DNA from: Phycomyces nitens
Lineage: Eukaryota; Mucoromycota; Mucoromycetes; Mucorales; Phycomycetaceae
Assembly (NCBI GenBank): GCA_022702545.1
Contig: JAHRBC010000002.1
Span: 4,898,001 to 4,962,000 of the forward strand
DNA length: 64,000 nt
Reading direction: 5' to 3'
The notes under the pieces are model-generated. The model searched no databases, was not told the DNA's origin, and saw nothing but the letters and a program-made list of their open reading frames with translations. Numbering within the stretch: position 1 is the first letter of the stretch; each line of letters starts with the position of its first letter. This document shows positions 30,610 to 42,105 of this stretch, in pieces. The position numbers and the translations under genes are program-made.

Positions 30610-33600
30610 TTAATAAGAGATCTTTCTGGGAAGAGGGACTACAAGTCTTTTTCTAATATCTCCGGTTGTTTTGTACTCCATGATTGCAACAGACATTAGG
30701 ATACGATGTACTGGGAGGATACACTCGAAATCAAGAGGGTAGAAGGCATCTTCAACAATCTCAATTCCCTCAAATTCTCTACTCCTGTCTGATGTAGTTT
30801 TGAACCACTTTACGAAAGCAAAGGTATGCTGACTATTGTGGACATTTTCATGGTGCAGAGAAGAAACAACAGGGCTAAATGTATGAATAAATAGGTATTG
30901 AATCTCTCCAACATACGCGTACTCTACTCCAGTCTTGTTTTCAATAAAAATCGCTTGAATATACAATCCGCGATTCTCTTTGCCATTGATGCCCTTGAAT
31001 GTCTGGCCTAGGAGATTAACTGACTTCAGCTTTTTGAACCAGTCATTCACAAAAGCCGTGCCTTGCATTGTGTCTTTGCAGCTACGGATCTCATTGTCGT
31101 TATACGCAACCTGGTAGTACTCAACCAAGCAATCATATTCTTCCTTTGGAATCATTGCTTTTGATCGCTTTTGCTGCATAGTTATAGGTAATGGAAGGGG
31201 CTCATTGCCTTGGACAGGTATATGTGGATTTTCAGCTGATTCAAGGAAGTCTGGGAGCGAGAATTGAATTTGAGTGTTTTGGACAGTTATTGTTGAATGC
31301 TTTTGATGGTCTGCATTTGTCAACTTGTACAAAATGTCGGCACAGGGAAAACTTGGTTGGTGCTTCAAAATTGTACGGACATGATTGTTCTTATAGGTCT
31401 CTTCCAGGAATTGTCTCATGTAGGTTGATTCGAACCCACTTCGCCTGTTTGTGTCTATGTTTTTTAAGATACTGTTGTACCTTTCGAAGCTAAAGAGCCA
31501 GTAACCATAGAACGGTCCAAAGTCATTGATTGTCTGGCGAAGGTGGAGGTGGAGGTGCATGTTTGGGGACAGAAGACTATGATCATAAATCTCCTCGCAT
31601 CCTTTACAGAACAGCTCAAGAGATGCGTGGCCTTGCTCAATCTCATTGTCAGAAACACTGGGCTTGGTAAGTAGACGGCATGCATTAACAAAATGCATCC
31701 AGTTTGAGAAGTGAAGGTCTGGAATTACACCCTTTAACGCCACTGGAGAATAAACCAGGCACCACGATTTCCACTCGTCTGCCTTCATAAATGGAAACCC
31801 TTTTCCAATCTTCATCTTAATCTGGGTATAATCGGCCGGCAACACTATCTTCTCCACCATCTTCTGCATGGCAACGAGACTCTTATCATTGATTACTCCA
31901 TCTGCAACCCATCTCTCCATCATCCTCTTGGCAGTGCCTAAGAAAAGATTATGCATTGGATCGATGATCGTGCAGCGGACAACATCAAAGTACTGGAGAC
32001 GATGCAGTTCGGACCAGCGAACACCACTGGTAACTTCAAGGCGCTGCCTCTCAGCTTGAGTGGGTGCATTTCTCCAGACCTCAGCATCCTTACGATTATC
32101 ATCTCTAGTGCGAAGGAGCCACTTTGAAGAATCAAATCCAGAATAATCAACAGAGTTTGTTCCAGCTAACCGATTGAACCGACGATTGCATTTGTGGCAG
32201 GCGTTTGTACTCATATGGGATGTAAATCCACATACTTTCCTTGCAGCGGGGATGTCACAAGCAACCAGAAAGAGAGTGGCACGGACGGTTGCACCAGATG
32301 GGTATTGATGGGTCTTGATTTTGATACCCTGGTATAGCTCTTCCAATTCGTCTACAAGAGGTCTGAGATAATTGTTGATCTCTGATGTCTTTGCTTCTCT
32401 TGGCCCTGGCATTAATCCAACAAGGATAATGTTCTCCTTCTTGAACCGGATATCTCGAGGAAGATTGTTAATGGCAAGGTATATGGCTCCACAAGAATAT
32501 GTGACTCCATCGAATGGCTGGAACCAGTCAATGTTGAGGGTCAACATTAATGAACGGTCACTGTCAACAAAGGGAATGCCATTGATATCCAATACTTCAT
32601 TCCACATTGCACCGTCATATACATCGAACATCATGTCCTTTGCCTTTGGACCACGATTCCACGAACTGATATCATCTTTAAACTCAGGGCGGCCAAAGAA
32701 CAGCTCCAGTGATTTCTTGATGGAGTGAAACACGTACGTTTTCTTTGGGATCCTAGATCCAGATCCAGACTTGAACAACGGAGTTCCACACAAGGAGTTT
32801 TTTCCAAACTTGTCAAACAAGCAGCAAGAAGGAGTGGAGTCATCGTTCTCATAAATGCTATGGCATTCACCACAAGCAACATACTTCTTTACACCGTTTG
32901 ACAAGACGTCAAGACCAGCCAATCGTCTGAGGCCTTGAACACTCACAGGAAGACGGAATGGGTCGCAAAAGAATTCCAAGACCTTGTTCACAATTGCAAT
33001 TAAGACTATGGCACCTCCGTTAACAACATATAATGATATGAAGATGGCAATTGTAGTAACAATGAATCGGTGAATGAAACCTAATTCTGAGACAGATTCT
33101 GAAGAATAGTCTATTTAAAATGAAAATATTATTAATCCATTATTTTCGTTTCAGGACAAGTATTATATTTAGTACTGTACATACCTTCATCATCAACAAT
33201 CTCATCGTCACTTGAATCATTGCCATCTGATTCATCAGAAGCAGAGCAATTGTCATCCTCATCATCAAACAAAGTGTCGTTCTCAGAAAGAGGTAAAGTT
33301 CCTTTCTGAGATTGAGTGTCAGCATTGGTGCTGTCAACCGAATCTACTAAAAAGGAATATTATTATTAAACTCAAATTAACAATCAAAAATAATGTCTTT
33401 ACCATTGAGATCATAATCCATATCATTGTCAGGACTACAGATATCAATCAATTCTTCATCTTGAGCTGTATCCATGGATACAGTGTTTTCAACAGATTGC
33501 CTGGCCTCTATAATAAATTTATTATTATCTGAAATATAAATAAATATAATTATAATCTCTTACGTTTTTGTGCATTTAAAATGCTTTGTGTTTCTTCATT

Positions 33601-33714
33601 TTTCATATGACGTTTGAAGGTCTGAATAGGTACCACGTCGTAGCCACCATGCTTCTTTTCGCAAACAGAGCATCTGCATTCTTTTGTAACTTTTGAGTTG
33701 CGGATTGGGGCCAT
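30610..33714 (-). CDS. Plavaka-1 tnp2-type transposase, 972 aa, 4 exons
   Basis: Exons (minus): 33564-33714, 33403-33507, 33185-33346 and 30610-33110; total 2,919 nt, in frame. The N-terminus has a cysteine motif CRCSVC followed by FKRH (zinc-finger-like). Exons 2-3 are strongly acidic. A hydrophobic segment (FIVTTIAIFISLYVVNGGAIVL) precedes the tnp2 domain. The domain shows LTLNIDWFQPFDGVTYSCGAIYL (first catalytic Asp region), ACDIPAARKVCGF, STNACHKC and CTIIDPMHNLFLGTAK, hallmarks of Transposase_21/tnp2. The C-terminal module has IQYLFIHTF ... HTFAFVKWF ... ILPVHRI. It excises and inserts CACTA elements. No defect seen. Confidence 0.92.
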
Positions 33715-33988
33715 TTTTAATAAAATATTTGCGTTTGGTTTAGCAGTAAAAGAGAGAAGTTCAAGGCACAGCTCATTTTATTTATTTCTGAGTTGATAAT
33801 GCTTTTTTATTTCTACACCACCCATCAGAACCAATGAAACTGTCTAATAATTATTCAAGTACTTAATTTACAAAAACTGTCTGAATTACAATTTTATGTT
33901 TTCTGTGTCCTGGAATTCCCAGTTGCTGTATATATGAAAATTGGGGTCATTTTTGCAGTGTACATAATACCCTTAGACTTTTGTAGTG

Positions 33989-34305
33989 TGGGACGGTGGA
34001 TACTTTGAGACTCTTTATTGTGGTTTAGAAAAAGTTAAAGTATATCCAGTTATTGATTCAAGAAGTATGTTAACTTAGTATTTATAATTATTGTTATAAT
34101 TCTTATCAGCTTGGATATTTATTATCATAATAGCTGTATTATCAGTTAATAGGTATTTTGGGACTTTGTCTTATAATAGATTGGGTATGGTATTTTCATA
34201 TTTGGATAAGGATTTCTGGATGGTATAGTTTGTCTTGATTTTAGATAATCCAGCTATCTGGGTTTATATATCACTTTTCACTGATATATCATTATGCCAA
34301 ATATA
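33989..34305. repeat. Deleted LTR fragment, same family as the solo LTR
   Basis: 33989-34290 matches 21441-21745 (GGGACGGTGGATACTTTGAG onward). Then the sequence jumps to the equivalent of 22265, so about 520 bp are missing. Its start coincides with the right end of CactaC. Confidence 0.8.
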
Positions 34306-34434
34306 ACACTTTCTACTCCCCATATCTATAGTATGGGCTATCTACTCAATGTTCTTTACATTTTATTTGGTATTAGAAAAAGTATATATATTCTTAAAAT
34401 TTAGCAGACTATAAAAAGTTACAAACTTTTTACA

Positions 34435-34570
34435 TACTCAGTGTAGTTTTCGAACTAATACTGTGCACTATCTGCAGTAGCTATTATATGATATTTTCAT
34501 AAAAGAAGAGACATTGTACTGCGGTTAACCATCTTCAGATTTTTACAGATTCATCAAAATAATATCTGAC
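34435..34570 (-). repeat. Partial older LTR next to Ty3-3
   Basis: Resembles the outer half of the Ty3-3 LTR (TATTATATGATATTTTCATA, ...ACTGCGGTTAACCATCTTC) and ends immediately before the full LTR at 34571. Either a truncated earlier insertion of the same family or a remnant of a tandem LTR array. 34306-34434 between the fragments has nothing recognised. Confidence 0.75.
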
Positions 34571-34881
34571 TGTCGTTTTTGATCTGGGATGGTCTTCCTT
34601 TTACTATAACAAAGCTAAAAGGTCAATCTCACTGGGGAAACAGGAGTATACATAAAATCAAAGAGAGGATAAAAGATACTTTTTATTGTTATGACTTTGG
34701 TTATCTTATATAGTTCTCTAACTAATACTGCGCATTATCCACAGTAGTTATTATATGATATTTTCATAAAAGAAGAGACATTGTACTGTGGTTAATGCTC
34801 AGGAAGATGTTACTGCGCACAAAGAAGTACTGTGGTTAATCATCTTCAGATTTTATGGATTCATCAAAATAATGTCCGACA
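34571..34881 (-). repeat. Ty3-3 3' LTR
   Basis: 311 bp, differing from the 5' LTR at several transition sites (for example GTACTGTGG versus GTACTGCGG), so older than Ty3-1 and Ty3-2. The pol frame runs into this LTR, ending near GGGDVGH, as in several Ty3 lineages. Confidence 0.9.
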
Positions 34882-35340
34882 TCACCCCCTCCCGAAACAG
34901 TTGATAGTCCTCGATCAACCACAGAGGAATTCACAAGGGAAAACGGCAAGGCAGAAGAGGCATCCAACACTACGGCGGAAAAAATGGTAGCTAACTACCG
35001 TTTTGGTAGTAAGGACTCTGTATAAGGCGATTTCGGTAGCTGTTACTGTTTTTTTAGTGCGAAAAAAAAGGGTAGTTATGAGGCAGGAATAGGCACAGCT
35101 ACCGTTTTTTTATCCAACCAAAATTGTTTCTTTATATACTATAGCCTCTCTTTTATATTACTTTATATACTAGCACCCATTTTTTTTTTACTGCCATTTA
35201 TTTGAAATAATGGTTTATTTTTTATTATAATTTCGATTTATTTCAAATAATATTAAGATATGTATAATAATAATATAGAAACATACTAAAAGCAAATACT
35301 ATTTAATATTATAAAACGTATATGGTACAAACCTTTTACT

Positions 35341-35849
35341 CAATCTATACACGATGCCAACAACATGTTGTTATGACTTGGATAGCCTTTGGTCTTCACC
35401 GATTGCTATAAAAATATTGTGGTCAGAGAATGAAGCAATCAAATAAACCGAGCTTATTATTTTGGATAGCATACCAGTATACGTTGTGCTTGTCAATCGG
35501 CGTGCCAAGCATCTTGTTATGGATCACTGTCATGACTTGGATAGCACCTTTGGTCTTCATCGATTGCTATAAAAATATTGTAGTCAGAGAATGAAGCAAT
35601 CAAATAAACCGAATATATTGTTTTGGGTAACATACCAGTATATATTGTGCTTGTTAATCAGCGTGCCAAGCATCTTGTTGTGAATCACTGTCATGACTTG
35701 GAAGGCCTTTGGTCTTCATCAATTGCTATAAAGATATCGTGGTCAGAGAATGAAGCGATCAAATAAACCAAGCATATTGTTTTGGATAGCATACCAGTAT
35801 ATATTGTGCTTGTTAATCGGTATACCAAGCATCTCTTGAATTAATGCCA
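35341..35849 (-). repeat. Tandem exon-intron array in CactaD
   Basis: Three and a half copies of a roughly 160-bp unit (starts 35375, 35534, 35695, partial after 35795). On the minus strand each unit is an exon of about 90 nt between TTTATAG and GTATGCTATCC plus an intron of about 70 nt. Exons: 35795-35849 (partial, VALIQEMLGIPINKHNIYW), 35636-35725, 35475-35566 and one ending at 35405. The 35475-35566 copy is open and contains VIHNKMLGTPIDKHNVYW; two others have 2-nt deletions. The product is unknown. Exon multiplication within a transposon gene is the notable point. Confidence 0.6.
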
Positions 35850-36111
35850 CTATATGAAACGTACAGATGTAAATACTAGATGCAGTAGAAGGAGAATAGA
35901 GAATGCGCAATATGATTAACTAAAGAGTGTAAACATATTATAATATTCTTACCATAGAAAATATATTGTTGTAAAGTCAGCTCATAAGATTTAAAACTAA
36001 TTTGAATATAATGGTAATTGGCAGAATGAGTACATCATTAAGAAAACAATATGCATATTCTACAGAGATTCCCAGGTGGGGAGGTGGGGAATGACAAACT
36101 TTAGTGTAATA

Positions 36112-36505
36112 TAGCTGTAAAAAATTTTCGCCTTTTTTTAGTGTCTGAAAAATTATGAGATGAGTGTTTCATTCCTTGATTAAAGATAGCAGAGCTGAAG
36201 ATGTGGTATACAAGATTCCAATCGGATGTTTATGTCATTGACAACCTTACATAAGGGAGGGTCATTTAGTTTTACTTCAAAAAAGTAGAGCAAAGAAAAG
36301 AAAAGAAATATAAACTAACCTCGGCATAATACAGCTATAAAAAATTTTCATTTTTTTTGGTGCTTGAAAAAGGGCGAGATGTGTGTTTCATTCCTAGATT
36401 AAAAACAACAGAGCTGAAGATGTGGTATACAAGATGCCAATCGGGCATTTATTAAGGTGGCAATCTTACGTGATGGAGAGTTATTCGATTTTATTTCAAA
36501 GGAGA
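36112..36505. repeat. Direct tandem duplication, ~216-bp period
   Basis: 36112-36290 and 36327-36505 share AGAGCTGAAGATGTGGTATA and surrounding sequence with scattered differences. Non-coding in all frames; may be another duplicated exon unit. 36506-37140 holds splice-like signals but no frame I can defend. Confidence 0.7.
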
Positions 36506-37140
36506 GGACCAAAGCAAAGATAAAACAGCTAAAGGAAAAGAGGAAAAGAAAAAGTGCGCTAAAACATATACTAAAAATATGAGAGAACCAATAAGAGCAG
36601 CCTAAAGAATATTAAAGACTTAGTCTGTTTCTCTTAGATGAAGGCTCATTGCTCATTCCTAGTGGTGTAAACCTATATCAAACAGTAGAAATATTATATT
36701 AATATTAAATTGAGAATAGATGAGCAACAAAAAAGCTCTAACTTATAATACATCTGTCATGATTGGGGATTCAGCCTTGTCATCTATTTGAAATACCTCA
36801 TCTTCCAAAAGAAAAGAACTGCTTGCTCTTTCCTGCTATAACATAATAAAAATATTGTATTAATTATAATGTATATTCAAATGTTTGTTAATTAATAAAC
36901 TTGCCTGGCTGTTCTCTGCTATTTTTCTCTTACGAGTCTGGTTTGCACTCTTAAAGGTGTCTTGAAGAAGATTCTTGGCACACCACATTCTTTTGCACTT
37001 GTAAATGTGGAGTGCTATTGTCCTAGCCGTGCCTCACTGGCCACAATCATTGATGACAGGTATGTTGATTTTGTCATCATTGACCAAGAAGTGTCTTTGC
37101 TGCTGTTGCTATTATTAGTCAAATAATCTCTTACCTACCC

Positions 37141-38018
37141 ATGGAAAAAGTAATTAGAGTATACTCCAAGCTTATCACGTCAAACTTGAAGGGCGGTAGA
37201 AATGCCAGTTTGCTTGTTGAGCACTTTGCTGTTCATAGCTTTATCAGTTCAGCAAACAGCTCTCAGAATTATCCTAGTGCAAGTCAGCCGTCCACATATA
37301 ATGAAGCAAGTTTCTTAGATCTTCCAGATGGTGTAAGTGCTGCCCAGCTATGGGAGCCATTCAACTGACATGCCAGCTTGAATGATGATGACTTGGAAGG
37401 TGTCAGCAGCCCTGTTGTCAAGAATACTTTGGCAAAGTACTATGTGCGAAACAGTGGTATGAACAGTATTGAACTTGATAACCCGACAATTGTTGTTGCT
37501 TCTCGTCTTTGGAAAAATTCAACCATACATTCTTCATGTATGTACTGAAGAATAAAAAACGAGACCAGACGTGGCAATCATCATGTGATGTTCACCTGTC
37601 CATACAGAAAGTGAGTATTGGTATTAGTCAAAATACAAAATAGAGATCACTCACATATTTTATATTTTTATCTAGCCATCGCAATATAACTATTCAAAGC
37701 TGGTTTGTTGGCACCGTGGAATTTTATTTTGAGCATAAAGAGGTTGATAGCACACCGCACTTTCTGGCATTCGTTGAAGTGATGAAAGAGCATGGTACAG
37801 CAGCCCATGACTCATCTGTGCCAATTGTAATACGGCGGTCACACAGCTCAACTGGACAAACAACCCAGCCAAAATATGCTGTTAATGTGGATGACATTCA
37901 GCATCAAGTTGGGCTTATCCAGTACCCTCCGAGTAGTAATCAGTTCTTTATCATTGCACCATATTACGTGTTTAATGACAATCTGCGTGTGACCATGGGG
38001 AACCTTGCCACTTTATAA
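37141..38018 (+). pseudogene. CactaD gene remnant with tnp2-like C-terminal module
   Basis: Open from ATG 37141 to a TGA after LWEPFN (37366). The same frame continues sensibly (HASLNDDDLEGVSSP) to another TGA near 37547, then a GTGAGT donor and a second part 37680-38018. That part shows FVGTVEFYFEH, HFLAFVEVMKEHG, VGLIQYPPSSNQFFIIAPYY. The G-x-V-x-F-x-F-x-H and H-x-x-A-F-V pattern resembles the C-terminal module of the tnp2 proteins here (IQYLFIHTF ... HTFAFVKWF). Both TGA codons would read as Arg if CGA. No catalytic domain remains, so the element is non-autonomous. Confidence 0.5.
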
Positions 38019-38428
38019 AAATTTTCTTTTTCTTTTTTCTTTCCTTATAAATATCAATACCAAATAAAATAAAATAAAATGGCTAATAATGTCAAAAACA
38101 AAAAAATTGTTTCAAAAAAACGGTAGCATAACTACCGTTTTGTTCACACAGGCGAAAAATTATTTTTCTCAAAAATGCGCAACATCGTTAACACCAAATA
38201 AAATGCTCATTTCAATAAATAATGTTGCCTAAAAACTTACGAGCCCTTTCTATGGTACTACAACTACCTCATTGCCTGATGAAAAGACATTCCATGTGAC
38301 TTTTATGAATCGGCATTGATGACATTACCTTTCAACCACAATCTGCGGAGATAAAGTGCTCTAAAATCATAAAAAACGGTAGTTATGCTACCGTTTTCGG
38401 CACAGCTACCAGTCCTTCTGCCGTAGTG

Positions 38429-41400
38429 CAAGACAAGGTCACGGCGCATCTGGGCACAGGCAGGGGTTGGGTGATACCAGGTATTGTGAAAATCATCGGA
38501 TTTGGCAATCTTGAGGCGATCGGCATGGACCCAGGAGGTATAAGGCACACCCTCCATGGTAGTGAGCTTGTATATGTTCTTTTCAAAGTTCTTGTCAACG
38601 ACAATGTATGGTCCCATCCAGTTGTACTCTAAGCCAAATTTGTTCTCATGTCATAGCAACAAATGCTCACCAATTGCAAACTGATGCGGTTTCATAATGG
38701 AGTCCCATCATTCCTTGTCTTGTTGACTATTGGCAGCTACTCGAGCATCAGCATCTATGTGAGCTTGTTGGAGATTACGAAGAAAAGGAATGGTACTATC
38801 AGAAACAAGAGCAGGATCATTGGGAATCGATGTATCCATGAATGGGCGCAAGGGATCACCGGGAATACGGGGTTCGCGACCATATGTCAAGAAAAATGGG
38901 CTAAACCCAGTCGTGCGGTGCTTTCTGATTCGGCAAGCCCAAAGTGAAGTCTCCAGATATTCGTCCCAACGATGTATAGCTCCATGGACATATTTGCGCA
39001 ACATTTGTTTGAGGATACCATTTAATCGTTCACATTTCCCATTGGTCCGGGGGTGAAAGGCAGAAGTCAACTTGTGGTGCAGCTTGATCTTTTGAATGTA
39101 GAATTTTAGGATATGCGACATAAAGTTGGCACCACGATCAGTGAGAATTTCATCAGGGCAGCCAAAACGCATAACGATTTCTTCGTACAGGAAGTTGGCG
39201 ATGGCTTCACCAGTGGCAGCAGGGACAGCACGGGCAATGGGCCAGTTAGTGGCATAATCAACTGCAACAAGAATCCAACGGTTTCCATTTACAGTAGTGG
39301 GTAGTTCTCCAATGAAATCGAGATGCCAGTGTGAGAATGGGGGAGGAATATCCAGTGGCTCCATCGGTGCATGGTGGATGTTACGTTCCGCGTTGGAAGC
39401 CAATTGGCATTGAGGGCACTTTTCCAGCCATTCTTTGATCTGACTTCGCATGCCTGGCCACCACCAACGTTTCTTCATGAGATCGTATACCATGGTTTCA
39501 CCAGCATGTCCAAAACCATTGTGGAAGTTGTTTACCAGATTGGCACGCTTTGTGAACAGTGCAAATCGAATCTCTTGAACGGTGTCACCAATCTTAACCA
39601 GTCTGAACACCTTCTGTTCCCAGACTACGAACTTATTGCGTTGTCAATTTAGTAACTCTTTGATATCTTCTGGCCATTCATCTTCGGTACGAGCATAGAA
39701 TTTCGGCCAATCGGAAGTCTGTGTGTCTGGCATAGTGTACAAGTATTTGGGTTCCATGGAGTCAATTGCAGAGGCATCAAATTCGGGACCGTCCATTCGG
39801 GAGAGTACATCGGGAACACCGTTATCCTTGCCTGGCTTGTATTGAATGATAGGGTCGTATAGTTCAAATTCAGCAATTCATCTTACTAGGCGAGGAGTTG
39901 GCTTCACTTGGCTGCGGAAGTACTTGAGTGGGAGGTGGTCTGTGTATACCATGAATGGCTTTCCTTCGATCATACACCGCCATGTATGCAAGGCGTGTAA
40001 GATACCCAGTAGCTCGCGTTCTTGGGCTGGATACGATCTTTCAGCGGTAGATAACTTCTTCGATTCAAACGCCAATGGTTTCCGAATTCCTTCCTCATCT
40101 TCTTGCATTAGAACAGCACCAACACCAAAATCTGAGGCGTCAGTTTCAATACGGAATGGTTTGTCCATATCAGGGGCTAGGAGTACCGGTGCTGTACTAA
40201 GTTTTTCCTTGAGGATGTCAAAACTTGTCTGACATGTGTCTGTCCATACAATAGGGCGTCTCTTCGGCCCTGTGCCTTTGGTGAGATCCATTAATGGGGC
40301 AGCAATTCCAGCAAAACCAGGAATAAAGCATCGGTAGTGTTGTGCGAGGCCAATAAATTGCCGGACTTCTTGTACATTGGAGGGGGCTATCCATTCTTGT
40401 ATGGTCTTGACCTTGTCCGGTGAGGGAAGTATGCCTTGTGCTGACACGTTGAAACCAAGGAAAGTTAGCTCCTTCTTGTTGAATTCACATTTCTTGAGGT
40501 TGGCAATCAACTTGGCTTCACGGAGGCAGTTCAACACATGGCATACATGTTTAGCATGTTCTTCGGGGGTCTTGCTGAATATGAGGATGTCGTCCAAATA
40601 TACCAAAGCAAACTGGTCTAAGCAATCTCCAAGAACCTTATTCATGAGGTGTTGGAAAGTTGGCGGGGCATTTGTCAGACCAAAAGGCAAGACCAGGAAC
40701 TCGTATTGACCATATCGGGTGTTGAATGTGGTTTTCGGCACATCAGAGTCTTGGATACGTACTTGGTGGTAACCACTCTTCAAATCCAGACTTGTGAAAT
40801 GGTTTGACCCGCGGAGCCGTTCCAAACACTCGTCAATTCTTGGTAAGGGGTGGTTGTTACGGACAGTAACCTTGTTCAAGGCACGGTAGTCAACACACAT
40901 TCTCATTTCGCCATTCTTCTTTTTCACAAACAATATAGGTGCACCCCAAGGTGATGAGCTTGGACGGATGAGGCCGAGGTCTAAGAGTTCTTTCAATTGT
41001 TTCTTGAGCTTGTCAAGTTCGCGCGGGCTCATCTTGAATGGTGGTTTGTTAACAGGGTATGCATCGCCAGTGTTTATTACATGTTGAACATCACGGCTTG
41101 GCGGTAATCCGGGCAAACCATCTTGGAAAACGTCATCAAACTCTTTCACCAATGATGTCCATTGCTCGTCTTTTGTCATTTCACCTTTCTTGCTCTTGAT
41201 GTGCAACAAAAAGCATTCAGCCTCCTCCCTCCAAGAGAGTTTCTGGACTTGCTTGGCAGATATGAGGTAGCCCAGGTGAGGCTTCATCAGGCGGTTACCG
41301 TAAGGACGCAGGACAAATTCATAGCCATCACACGAGAGTAACCAGCTGTCACTATGCCAATCGGGAACGGGTTTGGCATTCTGCAACCATGTGCGTCCGA

Positions 41401-41861
41401 GGATCAGGTCGAATTTGGTGGGGAACACAAAGGCATCAACAACATCATTATAGCCGTTAAGAGAGAGAGTTAATGTGGCTTTTCGATTAATATTAATGCT
41501 GTGTCCGCCGGCAGTTTCAACTGATCACCCAGAGATATCCGTGACAAGTGTGGCTAAATGAGTGATTTGCGGGGATACGTAGTTTGCACTAGCACCACTA
41601 TCGACGAGAACCAATATCTGTTGTCCATTGAGTGTAGCAGCATACAGATGGAGATTGGTATCCACAGCAGAGTGAAGATCTTCAAGAAAACTTTGATCGG
41701 CGGTGAGACAAGGGTCACAGTTCTCTTCAGAAATAGTCTTGTTCTCTTCATTGGTAACAACTTTATACTGGTCACAAGTTTCTTTATTACTCAAATGTTC
41801 AATAGGCTCATTATTGATACTGGCCTGTGGGGAGGAATTTTCTTCCATTGTACACAACCGA
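38429..41861 (-). pseudogene. Ty3-3 Pol: protease, RT, RNase H, integrase
   Basis: One frame (open also into Plavaka-2 up to 41899) interrupted by five TGA codons: 41525-41527, 39878-39880, 39644-39646, 38708-38710 and 38651-38653. No frameshift between them. Protease LVLVDSGASANYVS. RT LDLKSGYHQVRI and YLDDILIFS. RNase H ETDASDFGVGAVLM and YTDHLPLKYF. Integrase HHCC (HNGFGHAGE ... CPQCQLA), HLDFIGELP, ILTDRGANF and TNGKCERLNG. The chain continues at 34882-34967 beyond CactaD. Each TGA is explained by one transition; most fit CGA, while the one after TPRLVR fits TGG or CGA. Confidence 0.92.
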
Positions 41862-42105
41862 CACTGGAAAAATGGGTCTGAATACTCATGTGTGAGCAAA
41901 GCTGTCTACCTGAGGAAAATTAGGGCAAATTTGCAGCTCAACACCTTTTTTTGTGTTCTGATTAAAAACGTTCTTTTGCTTGACCCCATTGGCTTGATTA
42001 AAAAGAATAAAACAACGTTGCTTTTTTACCACTATAAAGTATTAATAAATAAAGTATATGTAACACTCGTTTCCTTTTTGTTTTAACATTATAAACACAA
42101 ACACA

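Larger units (their letters stand above)
27780..33960 (-). mobile_element. Plavaka-1: CACTA-superfamily transposon, complete
   Basis: 6,181 bp with 29-bp perfect terminal inverted repeats (27780-27808 CACTGCAAAAATGACCCCAA...; 33932-33960) and a TAC target duplication (27777-27779, 33961-33963). CactaA around 3900 shows the empty site with one TAC. It contains an accessory gene (plus, 29223-30438) converging on a tnp2-type transposase (minus, 30610-33714) and a 1.4-kb splice-signal-rich region outside the accessory gene. All frames are open, so it may be autonomous. Confidence 0.96.
20547..33988 (+). mobile_element. CactaC: inverted copy of CactaA carrying three insertions
   Basis: Left end CACTTCAAAAATTGAGTGG (20547); right end ...CCTTAGACTTTTGTAGTG (33988). 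Segments 20547-21299, 22507-23000, about 27303-27776 and 33961-33988 together are the reverse complement of CactaA minus its mariner. The gaps are exactly a solo LTR, DIRS-1 and Plavaka-1. Gene-like blocks read on the plus strand here: 21182-21239 is the homologue of CactaA 4931-4988, and 22865-22889 is the 25-nt micro-exon. Outer flanks TAA and TGG do not match, so no target duplication remains. Confidence 0.8.
34968..38428. mobile_element. CactaD: 3.5-kb CACTA element in Ty3-3 pol
   Basis: Ends CACTACGGC(G/A)GAA at 34968 and its inverse at 38428, with CAA duplicated on both sides (34965-34967, 38429-38431). Removing it restores the Ty3-3 pol frame. Subterminal palindromes AACGGTAG...CTACCGTT recur near both ends (about 34988-35130 and 38115-38400). 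It contains an exon array on the minus strand (35341-35849), a 216-bp tandem duplication (36112-36505) and a decayed plus-strand gene (37141-38018). Confidence 0.9.

Noticed and set aside
35341..35849. Regular ~160-bp repeats considered as a CRISPR array
   Set aside because: Units are diverged throughout, have no unique spacers or short identical repeats, and lie within a eukaryotic transposon with splice borders.
38303..38400. C-terminal extension of Ty3-3 integrase past the HYGRRTG region
   Set aside because: These codons are CactaD terminal sequence; the true pol continuation is at 34882-34967.
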